From Osmia lignaria lignaria (Eukaryota > Arthropoda > Insecta > Hymenoptera > Megachilidae), in contig NW_027478159.1 in assembly GCF_051020975.1 (NCBI RefSeq), positions 4,480,501 through 4,544,500 of the forward strand: a DNA stretch of 64,000 nucleotides, given 5' to 3'. The notes beneath the pieces were generated by a model that saw only the letters and a program-made list of their open reading frames with translations, had not been told where the DNA came from and did no database searches. Every line of letters begins with the position of its first letter. Position 1 is the first letter of the stretch. This document shows, in pieces, positions 1 to 9,666 of the stretch. The translations under genes and the position numbers were made by a program.

Positions 1-25
1 ATTTTTTGATCAGAAGCGTAGTTTT

Positions 26-45
26 CGAGATATATCGAGATATTT
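26..45 (+). repeat. 10-bp tandem motif CGAGATATAT / CGAGATATTT
   Basis: Two adjacent copies of CGAGATATWT, one helical turn apart, sit at the head of this unit. In units with the other head type the second copy is changed to CAAGATATTT, and the first lies in a TCTCGAGA palindrome. A protein-binding role is speculation; only the repeated motif is seen. Confidence 0.7.
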
Positions 46-182
46 AAAAGTTCCGAAGCCGCACCAACATAATAGAGATACAGAAACACCGTGGCCCCTT
101 TCTTTGAGATAACTCTGCACTATTGCGAGCTGCAAATGCCACTTCCAGCTTAGCTGTGCAGAGCAAGAACAACAAGAAGAAG

Positions 183-242
183 AAATATCTCGAAATATGT
201 CCGTCAGGCCAGTTCCTTTGAGCTGAATCTGCAAATATCTCG
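183..242 (-). repeat. Two inverted copies of CGAGATATTT, 50 bp apart
   Basis: AAATATCTCG occurs at 183-192 and again at 233-242. Both are exact reverse complements of the CGAGATATTT at 36-45. The first lies in a near-palindrome centred on TCGA (ATATCTCGAAATAT, one mismatched pair). The arrangement recurs in most units, so the array carries hundreds of evenly phased copies in both orientations. Confidence 0.75.
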
Positions 243-414
243 GAAACGAAGCGAGCTATGGCAAAATGTTAAGAGACGTTTTTTGTAGAGAATTATGTTT
301 CCTAGAATTTATGTTCTATGATATTTTTTGATCAGATGCGTAGTTCTCGAGATATATCAAGATATTTAAAAGTTCCGAAGCCGCACCAACATAATAGAGA
401 TACAGAAACACCGT

Positions 415-441
415 GGCCCCTTTCTTTGAGATAACTCTGCA
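415..441 (+). repeat. Internal direct repeat, arm 1
   Basis: These 27 bases, beginning GGCCCCTT and ending ATAACTCTGCA, match the 27 bases at 529-555 in the same unit at 24 of 27 positions. The differences are two T/C changes and one C/A change. Weaker similarity continues downstream: GCGAGCT at 447-453 corresponds to GCGAGCT at 573-579, with about 12 extra bases in the second copy. The pair is present in nearly every unit. Confidence 0.85.
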
Positions 442-481
442 CTATTGCGAGCTGTAAATGCCACTTCCAGTTTAGCTGTGC

Positions 482-507
482 AGAAGAAGAACAACAAGAA
501 GAAGAAA
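482..507 (+). repeat. GAA/CAA-rich purine tract
   Basis: A 26-base A/G-rich run of AGA, GAA and CAA triplets occurs once per unit in almost invariant form. Variants are few, for example AAAAAGAA near 52333 and AGACCAAC near 62953 and 63597. It looks like a frozen short triplet repeat and does not vary in length between units. Confidence 0.8.
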
Positions 508-528
508 TATCTCGAAATATGTCCGTCA

Positions 529-555
529 GGCCCCTTCCCTTGAGATAAATCTGCA
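529..555 (+). repeat. Internal direct repeat, arm 2
   Basis: This is the partner of 415-441, offset by 114 bases. In Q-type units this arm is altered to a GGCCAGTTCCTTTGAGCTGA form, so the two arms evolve separately. The repeat implies that the 322-bp monomer grew from a shorter ancestral repeat by partial internal duplication. Confidence 0.85.
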
Positions 556-1616
556 AATATCTCAGAAACGAAGCGAGCTATGGCAAAATGTTAAGAGACC
601 TTTTTTGTAGAGAATTAAGTTTCCTACTTTTTATGTTCTATGATATTTTTCGATCAGAGGCGTAGTTCTCGAGATATATCAAGATATTTAAAAGTTCCGA
701 AGCCGCACCAACATAATAGAGATACAGAAACACCGTGGCCCCTTTCTTTGAGATAACTCTGCACTATTGCGAGCTGTAAATGCCACTTCCAGTTTAGCTG
801 TGCAGAAGAAGAACAACAAGAAGAAGAAATATCTCGAAATATGTCCGTCAGGCCCCTTCCCTTGAGATGTATCTGCAAATATCTCGGAAATGAAGCGAGC
901 TATGGCAAAATGTTAAGAGACCTTTTTTGTAGAGAATTATGTTTCCTACAATTTATGTTCTATGATATTTTTTGATCAGAAGCGTAGTTTTCGAGATATA
1001 TCGAGATATTTAAAAGTTCCGAAGCCGCACCAACATAATAGAGATACAGAAACACCGTGGCCCCTTTCTTTGAGATAACTCTGCACTAGTGCGAGCCGCA
1101 AATGCCACTTCCAGCTTAGCTGTGCAGAAGAAGAACAACAAGAAGAAGAAATATCTCGAAATATGTCCGTCAGGCCCCTTCCCTTGAGATAAATCTGCAA
1201 ATATCTCGGAAACGAAGAGAGCTATGGCAAAATGTTAAGAGACCTTTTTTGTAGAGAATTAAGTTTACTACTTTTCATGTTCTATGATATTTTTTGATCA
1301 GATGCGTAGTTCTCGAGATATATCAAGATATTTAAAAGTTCCGAAGCCGCACCAACATAATAGAGATACAGAAACACCGTGGCCCCTTTCTTTGAGATAA
1401 CTCTGCACTAGTGCGAGCCGCAAATGCCACTTCCAGCTTAGCTGTGCAGAAGAAGAACAACAAGAAGAAGAAATATCTCGAAATATGTCCGTCAGGCCCC
1501 TTCCCTTGAGATAAATCTGCAAATATCTCGGAAACGAAGCGAGCTATGGCAAAATGTTAAGAGACGTTTTTTGTAGAGAATTATGTTTCCTACAATTTAT
1601 GTTCTATGATATTTTT

Positions 1617-2904
1617 TGATCAGAAGCGTAGTTTTCGAGATATATCGAGATATTTAAAAGTTCCGAAGCCGCACCAACATAATAGAGATACAGAAACACC
1701 GTGGCCCCTTTCTTTGAGATAACTCTGCACTAGTGCGAGCCGCAAATGCCACTTCCAGCTTAGCTGTGCAGAAGAAGAACAACAAGAAGAAGAAATATCT
1801 CGAAATATGTCCGACAGGCCCCTTCCCTTGAGATAAATCTGCAAATATCTCGGAAACGAAGCGAGCTATGGCGAAATGTTAAGAGACCTTTTTTGTAGAG
1901 AATTAAGTTTCCTACTTTTTATCTTCTATGATATTTTTTGATCAGATGCGTAGTTCTCGAGATATATCAAGATATTTAAAAGTTCCGAAGCCGCACCAAC
2001 ATAATACAGATACAGAAACACCGTGGCCCCTTTCTTTGAGATAACTCTGCAATAGTGCGAGCCGCAAATGCCACTTCCAGCTTAGCTGTGCAGAAGAAGA
2101 ACAACAAGAAGAAGAAATATCTCGAAATATGTCCGTCAGGCCCCTTCCCTTGAGATAAATCTGCAAATATCTCGGAAACGAAGCGAGCTATGGCAAAATG
2201 TTAAGAGACGTTTTTTGTAGAGAATTATGTTTCCTACAATTTATGTTCTATGATATTTTTTGATCAGAAGCGTAGTTTTCGAGATATATCGAGATATTTA
2301 AAAGTTCCGAAGCCGCACCAACATAATAGAGATACAGAAACACCGTGGCCCCTTTCTTTGAGATAACTCTGCACTAGTGCGAGCCGCAAATGCCACTTCC
2401 AGCTTAGCTGTGCAGAAGAAGAACAACAAGAAGAAGAAATATCTCGAAATATGTCCGACAGGCCCCTTCCCTTGAGATAAATCTGCAAATATCTCGGAAA
2501 CGAAGCGAGCTATGGCGAAATGTTAAGAGACCTTTTTTGTAGAGAATTAAGTTTCCTACTTTTTATCTTCTATGATATTTTTTGATCAGATGCGTAGTTC
2601 TCGAGATATATCAAGATATTTAAAAGTTCCGAAGCCGCACCAACATAATACAGATACAGAAACACCGTGGCCCCTTTCTTTGAGATAACTCTGCAATAGT
2701 GCGAGCCGCAAATGCCACTTCCAGCTTAGCTGTGCAGAAGAAGAACAACAAGAAGAAGAAATATCTCGAAATATGTCCGTCAGGCCCCTTCCCTTGAGAT
2801 AAATCTGCAAATATCTCGGAAACGAAGCGAGCTATGGCAAAATGTTAAGAGACCTTTTTTGTAGAGAATTAAGTTTCCTACTTTTTATGGTCTATGATAT
2901 TTTT
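1617..2904. repeat. 644-bp dimer HOR, two copies
   Basis: Units at 1617 and 1939 repeat in the same order at 2261 and 2583. The first monomer of each pair has the AAGCG/TTTTCGAG head, GTCCGACAGG and GGCGAAATG. The second has AATACAGATAC and CTGCAATAG. The ATCTTCTATG variant lies at the junction inside each pair. The next unit (2905) keeps CTGCAATAG but not AATACAG. Confidence 0.85.
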
Positions 2905-5900
2905 TGATCAGATGCGTAGTTCTCGAGATATATCAAGATATTTAAAAGTTCCGAAGCCGTACCAACATAATAGAGATACAGAAACACCGTGGCCCCTTTC
3001 TTTGAGATAACTCTGCAATAGTGCGAGCCGCAAATGCCACTTCCAGCTTAGCTGTGCAGAAGAAGAACAACAAGAAGAAGAAATATCTCGAAATATGTCC
3101 GTCAGGCCCCTTCCCTTGAGATAAATCTGCAAATATCTCGGAAACGAAGCGAGCTATGGCAAAATGTTAAGAGACCTTTTTTGTAGAGAATTAAGTTTCC
3201 TACTTTTTATGTTCTATGATATTTTTTGATCAGATGCGTAGTTCTCGAGATATATCAAGATATTTAAAAGTTCCGAAGCCGCACCAACATAATAGAGATA
3301 CAGAAACACCGTGGCCCCTTTCTTTGAGATAACTCTGCACTAGTGCGAGCCGCAAATGCCACTTCCAGCTTAGCTGTGCAGAAGAAGAACAACAAGAAGA
3401 AGAAATATCTCGAAATATGTCCGTCAGGCCCCTTCCCTTGAGATAAATCTGCAAATATCTCGGAAACGAAGCGAGCTATGGCAAAATCTTAAGAGACCTT
3501 TTTTGTAGAGAATTAAGTTTCCTACTTTTTATGTTCTATGATATTTTTTGATCAGATGCGTAGTTCTCGAGATATATCAAGATATTTAAAACTTCCGAAG
3601 CCGCACCAACATAATAGAGATACAGAAACACCGTGGCTCCTTTCTTTGAGATAACTCTGCACTATTGCGAGCTGGAAATGCCACTTCCAGTTTAGCTGTG
3701 CAGAAGAAGAACAACAAGAAGAAGAAATATCTCGAAATATGTCCGTTAGGCCCCTTCCCTTGAGATAAATCTGCAAATATCTCGGAAACGAAGCGAGCTA
3801 TGGCAAAATGTTAAGAGACCTTTTTTGTAGAGAATTAAGTTTCCTACTTTTTATGTTCTATGATATTTTTTGATCAGATGCGTAGTTCTCGAGATATATC
3901 AAGATATTTAAAAGTTCCGAAGCCGCACTAACATAATAGAGATACAGAAACACCGTGGCCCCTTTCTTTGAGATAACTCTGCTCTATTGCGAGCTGCAAA
4001 TGCCACTTCCAGCTTAGCTGTGCAGAGGAAGAACAACAAGAAAAAGAAGTATCTCGAAATATGTCCGTCAGGCCCGTTCCTTTGAGCTGAATCTGCAAAT
4101 ATCTCGGAAACGAAGCGAGCTATGGCAAAATGTTAAGAGACGTTTTTTGTAGAGAATTATGTTTCCTACAATTTATGTTCTATGATATTTTTCGATCAGA
4201 AGCGTAGTTTTCGAGATATATCGAGATATTTAAAAGTTCCGAAGCCGCACCAACATAATAGAGATACAGAAACACCGTGGCCCCTTTCTTTGAGATAACT
4301 CTGCACTAGTGCGAGCCGCAAATGCCACTTCCAGCTTAGCTGTGCAGAAGAAGAACAACAAGAAGAAGAAATATCTCGAAATATGTCCGACAGGCCCCTT
4401 CCCTTGAGATAAATCTGCAAATATCTCGGAAACGAAGCGAGCTATGGCGAAATGTTAAGAGACCTTTTTTGTAGAGAATTAAGTTTCCGACTTTTTACCT
4501 TCTATGATATTTTTTGATCAGATGCGTAGTTCTCGAGATATATCAAGATATTTAAAAGTGCCGAAGCCGCACCAACATAATACAGATACAGAAACACCGT
4601 GGCCCCTTTCTTTGAGATAACTCTGCACTAGTGCGAGCCGCAAATGCCACTTCCAGCTTAGCTGTGCAGAAGAAGAACAACAAGAAGAAGAAATATCTCG
4701 AAATATGTCCGTCAGGCCCCTTCCCTTGAGATAAATCTGCAAATATCTCGGAAACGAAGCGAGCTATGGCAAAATGTTAAGAGACCTTTTTTGTAGAGAA
4801 TTAAGTTTCCTACTTTTTATGTTCTATGATATTTTTTGATCAGATGCGTAGTTCTCGAGATATATCAAGATATTTAAAAGTTCCGAAGCCGCACCAACAT
4901 AATACAGATACAGAAACACCGTGGCCCCTTTCTTTGAGATAACTCTGCACTAGTGCGAGCCGCAAATGCCACTTCCAGCTTAGCTGTGCAGAAGAAGAAC
5001 AACAAGAAGAAGAAATATCTCGAAATATGTCCGTCAGGCCCCTTCCCTTGAGATAAATCTGCAAATATCTCGGAAACGAAGCGAGGTATGGCAAAATGTT
5101 AAGAGACCTTTTTTGTAGAGAATTAAGTTTCCTACTTTTTATCTTCTATGATATTTTTTGATCAGATGCGCAGTTCTCGAGATATATCAAGATATTTAAA
5201 AGTTCCGAAGCCGCACCATCATAATAGAGATACAGAAACACCGTGGCTCCTTTCTTTGAGATAACTCTGCACTATTGCGAGCTGGAAATGCCACTTCCAG
5301 TTTAGCTGTGCAGAAGAAGAACAACAAGAAGAAGAAATATCTCGAAATATGTCCGTTAGGCCCCTTCCCTTGAGATAAATCTGCAAATATCTCGGAAACG
5401 ACGCGAGCTATGGCAAAATGTTAAGAGACCTTTTTTGTAGAGAATTAAGTTTCCTACTTATAATGTTCTATGATATTTTTTGATCAGATGCGTAGTTCTC
5501 GAGATATATCAAGATATTTAAAAGTTCCGAAGCCGCACCAACATAATAGAGATACAGAAACACCGTGGCCCCTTTCTTTGAGATAACTCTGCACTATTGC
5601 GAGCTGGAAATGCCACTTCCAGTTTAGCTGTGCAGAAGAAGAACAACAAGAAGAAGAAATATCTCGAAATATGTCCGTCAGGCCCCTGCCCTTGAGATAT
5701 ATCTGCAAATATCTCGGAAACGAAGCGAGCTATGGCAAAATGTTAAGAGACGTTTTTTGTAGAGAATTATGTTTCCTACAATTTATGTTCTATGATATTT
5801 TTTGATCAGAAGCGTAGTTTTCGAGATATATCGAGATATTTAAAAGTTCCGAAGCCGCACCAACATAATAGAGATACAGAAACACCGTGGCCCCTTTCTT

Positions 5901-6768
5901 TGAGATAACTCTGCACTAGTGCGAGCCGCAAATGCCACTTCCAGCTTAGCTGTGCAGAAGAAGAACAACAAGAAGAAGAAATATCTCGAAATATGTCCGA
6001 CAGGCCCCTTCCCTTGAGATAAATCTGCAAATATCTCGGAAACGAAGCGAGCTATGGCAAAATGTTAAGAGACCTTTTTTGTAGAGAATTAAGTTTCCTA
6101 CTTTTTATGTTCTATGATATTTTTTGATCAGATGCGTAGTTCTCGAGATATATCAAGATATTGAAAAGTTCCGAAGCCGCACCAACATAATAGAGATACA
6201 GAAACACCGTGGCCCCGTTCTTTGAGATAACTCTGCTCTATTGCGAGCTGCAAATGCCACTTCCATCTTAGCTGTGCAGAGGAAGAACAACAAGAAAAAG
6301 AAGTATCTCGAAATATGTCCGTCAGGCCCGTTCCTTTGAGCTGAATCTGCAAATATCTCGGAAACGAAGCGAGCTATGGCAAAATGTTAAGAGACGTTTT
6401 TTGTAGAGAATTATGTTTCCTACAATTTATGTTCTATGATATTTTTCGATCAGAAGCGTAGTTTTCGAGATATATCGAGATATTTAATAGTTCCGAAGCC
6501 GCACCAAGATAATAGAGATACAGAAACACCGTGGCCCCTTTCTTTGAGATAACTCTGCACTATTGCGAGCTGCAAATGCCACTTCCAGCTTAGCTGTGCA
6601 GAAGAAGAACAACAAGAAGAAGAAATATCTCGAAATATGTCCGACAGGCCCCTTCCCTTGAGATAAATCTGCAAATATCTCGGAAACGAAGCGAGCTATG
6701 GCGAAATGTTAAGAGACCTTTTTTGTAGAGAATTAAGTTTCCTACTTTTTATGTTCTATGATATTTTT

Positions 6769-9666
6769 TGATCAGATGCGTAGTTCTCGAGATATATCAA
6801 GATATTTAAAAGTTCCGAAGCCGCACCAACATAATAGAGATACAGAAACACCGTGGCCCCTTTCTTTGAGATAACTCTGCACTATTGCGAGCTGGAAATG
6901 CCACTTCCAGTTTAGCTGTGCAGAAGAAGAACAACAAGAAGAAGAAATATCTCGAAATATGTCCGTTAGGCCCCTTCCCTTGAGATAAATCTGCAAATAT
7001 CTCGGAAACGAAGCGAGCTATGGCAAAATGTTAAAAGACCTTTTTTGTAGAAAATTAAGTTTCCTACTTTTTATGTAGTATGATATTTTTTGATCAGATG
7101 CGTAGTTCTCGAGATATATCAAGTTATTTAAAAGTTCCGAAGCCGCACCAACATAATAGAGATACAGAAACACCGTGGCCCCTTTCTTTGGGATAACTCT
7201 GCACTATTGCGAGCTGCAAATGCCGCTTCGAGCTTAGCTGTGCAGAAGAAGAACAACAAGAAGAAGAAATATCTCGAAATATGTCCGTTAGGCCCCTTCC
7301 CTTGAGATAAATCTGCAAATATCTCGGAAACGAAGCGAGCTATGGCAAAATGTTAAGAAACCTTTTTTGTAGAGAATTAAGTTTCCTACTTTTTATGTTC
7401 TATGATATTTTTTGATCAGAAGCGTAGTTGTCGAGATATATCGAGATATTTAAAAGTTCCGAAGCCGCACCAACATAATAGAGATACAGAAACACGGTGG
7501 CCCCTTTCTTTGAGATAACTCTGCACTAGTGCGAGCCGCAAGTGCCACTTCCAGCTTAGCTGTGCAGAAGAAGAACAACAAGAAGAAGAAATATCTCGAA
7601 ATATGTCCGTTAGGCCCCTTCCCTTGAGATAAATATGCAAATATCTCGGAAACGAAGCGAGCTATGGCAAAATGTTAAGAGACCTTTTTTGTAGAGAATT
7701 AAGTTTCCTACTTTTTATGTTCTATGACATTTTTTGATCAGATGCGTAGTTCTCGAGATATATCAAGATATTTAAAAGTTCCGAAGCCGCACCAACATAA
7801 TAGAGATACAGAAACACCGTGGCCCCTTTCTTTAAGATAACTCTGCACTATTGCGAGCTGCAAATGCCACTTCCAGCTTAGCTGTGCAGAGGAAGAACAA
7901 CAAGAAGAAGAAATATCTCGAAATATGTCCGTCAGGCCAGTTCCTTTGAGCTGAATCTGCAAATATCTCGGAAACGAAGCGAGCTATGGCAAAATGTTAA
8001 GAGACCTTTTTTGTAGAGAATTAAGTTTCCTACTTTTTATGTTCTATGATATTTTTTGATCAGATGCGTAGTTCTCGAGATATATCAAGATATTTAAAAG
8101 TTCCGAAGCCGCACCAAGATAATAGAGATACAGAAACACCGTGGCCCCTTTCTTTGAGATAACTCTGCACTATTGCGAGCTGCAAATGCCACTTCCAGCT
8201 TAGCTGTGCAGAAGAAGAACAACAAGAAGAAGAAATATCTCGAAATATGTCCGACAGGCCCCTTCCCTTGAGATAAATCTGCAAATATCTCGGAAACGAA
8301 GCGAGCTATGGCGAAATGTTAAGAGACCTTTTTTGTAGAGAATTAAGTTTCCTACTTTTTATGTTCTATGATATTTTTTGATTAGATGCGTAGTTCTCGA
8401 GATATATCAAGATATTTAAAAGTTCCGAAGCCGCACCAACATAATAGAGATACAGAAACACCGTGGCCCCTTTCTTTGGGATAACTCTGCACTATTGCGA
8501 GCTGCAAATGCCGCTTCGAGCTTAGCTGTGCAGAAGAAGAACAACAAGAAGAAGAAATATCTCGAAATATGTCCGTTAGGCCCCTTCCCTTGAGATAAAT
8601 CTGCAAATATCTCGGAAACGAAGCGAGCTATGGCAAAATGTTAAGAAACCTTTTTTGTAGAAAATTAAGTTTCCTACTTTTTATGTTCTATGATATTTTT
8701 TGATCAGAAGCGTAGTTGTCGAGATATATCGAGATATTTAAAAGTTCCGAAGCCGCACCAACATAATAGAGATACAGAAACACGGTGGCCCCTTTCTTTG
8801 AGATAACTCTGCACTAGTGCGAGCCGCAAGTGCCACTTCCAGCTTAGCTGTGCAGAAGAAGAACAACAAGAAGAAGAAATATCTCGAAATATGTCCGTTA
8901 GGCCCCTTCCCTTGAGATAAATATGCAAATATCTCGGAAACGAAGCGAGCTATGGCAAAATGTTAAGAGACCTTTTTTGTAGAGAATTAAGTTTCCTACT
9001 TTTTATGTTCTATGACATTTTTTGATCAGATGCGTAGTTCTCGAGATATATCAAGATATTTAAAAGTTCCGAAGCCGCACCAACATAATAGAGATACAGA
9101 AACACCGTGGCCCCTTTCTTTAAGATAACTCTGCACTATTGCGAGCTGCAAATGCCACTTCCAGCTTAGCTGTGCAGAGGAAGAACAACAAGAAGAAGAA
9201 ATATCTCGAAATATGTCCGTCAGGCCAGTTCCTTTGAGCTGAATCTGCAAATATCTCGGAAACGAAGCGAGCTATGGCAAAATGTTAAGAGACCTTTTTT
9301 GTAGAGAATTAAGTTTCCTACTTTTTATGTTCTATGATATTTTTTGATCAGATGCGTAGTTCTCGAGATATATCAAGATATTTAAAAGTTCCGAAGCCGC
9401 ACCAAGATAATAGAGATACAGAAACACCGTGGCCCCTTTCTTTGAGATAACTCTGCACTATTGCGAGCTGCAAATGCCACTTCCAGCTTAGCTGTGCAGA
9501 AGAAGAACAACAAGAAGAAGAAATATCTCGAAATATGTCCGACAGGCCCCTTCCCTTGAGATAAATCTGCAAATATCTCGGAAACGAAGCGAGCTATGGC
9601 GAAATGTTAAGAGACCTTTTTTGTAGAGAATTAAGTTTCCTACGTTTTATGTTCTATGATATTTTT
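6769..9666. repeat. Region B, 9-mer: N + 2 x (K-H-Q-S)
   Basis: Unit order is N (6769), K (7091), H (7413), Q (7735), S (8057), K (8379), H (8701), Q (9023), S (9345). Diagnostics: N has GAGCTGGAAATG and a GTAGTATG tail; K has TTTGGGATAAC and GCCGCTTCGAGC; H has TTGTCGAG, ACACGGTGG and CGCAAGTGCC; Q is preceded by ATGACATTTT and has TTTAAGAT and GGCCAGTTCC; S has CCAAGATAAT, GTCCGACAGG and GGCGAAATG. The K unit after S has a TGATTA head; the K unit after N keeps TGATCA but here carries CAAGTTATTT. Confidence 0.88.

Larger units (their letters stand above)
329..650. repeat. Representative 322-bp monomer
   Basis: This unit shows the monomer layout. The head is TGATCA followed by GCGTAG and a CTCGAGATAT block. 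Next come a GTTCCGAAGCCGCACC segment, the first arm of an internal direct repeat (from 415), a short CCACTTCCAG segment and a GAA/CAA-rich purine tract (482-507). Then follow AAATATCTCGAAATAT, the second internal repeat arm (from 529), and a second AAATATCTC site, which in this unit carries A instead of the usual G after it. The tail is T-rich, ending in ATGATATTTTT. Two linked head versions occur across the array: ATGCG...TTCTCGAG...TCAAG and AAGCG...TTTTCGAG...TCGAG. Two tail versions also occur: TAAGTTTCCTACTTTTTATG and TATGTTTCCTACAATTTATG. Mixing of these blocks generates most monomer types. Confidence 0.95.
1..6768. repeat. Array region A: mixed monomers, short HORs
   Basis: About 21 units of several types in no single fixed order. 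Included are units with a CTAGTGCGAGCCGC body, units with a CTATTGCGAGCTGGAAATG body (N type, at 3549, 5159, 5481), and units with the GGCCAGTTCC or GGCCCGTTCC arm (at 7, 3871, 6125). Units 3871 and 6125, seven units apart, share GCTCTATTGCG, CAAGAAAAAGAAGTATC and GGCCCGTTCC, and both are followed by a CGATCA-headed unit (4193, 6447). They are therefore relatives, but their neighbours differ. There is no gene in this stretch. Confidence 0.9.

Noticed and set aside
7..12. TGATCA as a conserved functional site in each unit
   Set aside because: It is common but freely lost: TGATTA (8379, 11277, 12243), TGGTCA (31236 and others), TAATCA (46692 and others), TGATCG (47014 and others) and CGATCA (651, 4193 and others). 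It is useful as a landmark only.
50..64. RNA polymerase III B-box-like GTTCCGAAGCC
   Set aside because: It has one base too many relative to the GGTTCGANTCC pattern, and no convincing A box lies at a suitable distance. No tRNA or SINE-like structure is seen.
183..215. Hammerhead ribozyme core on the minus strand (CTGACGG in most units)
   Set aside because: Some satellites encode hammerheads, but the core needs CUGANGA and a GAAA in the right place. Here the seventh base is G, no fitting stem II with GAAA follows, and S and N units change the motif (CTGTCGG, CTAACGG).
243..259. CENP-B box-like sequence on the minus strand (CTTCGTTTCCGAG)
   Set aside because: Only the CTTCGTT half fits. The essential A and CGGG positions of the known box (NTTCGNNNNANNCGGGN) are absent, and CENP-B binding is established mainly in mammals.
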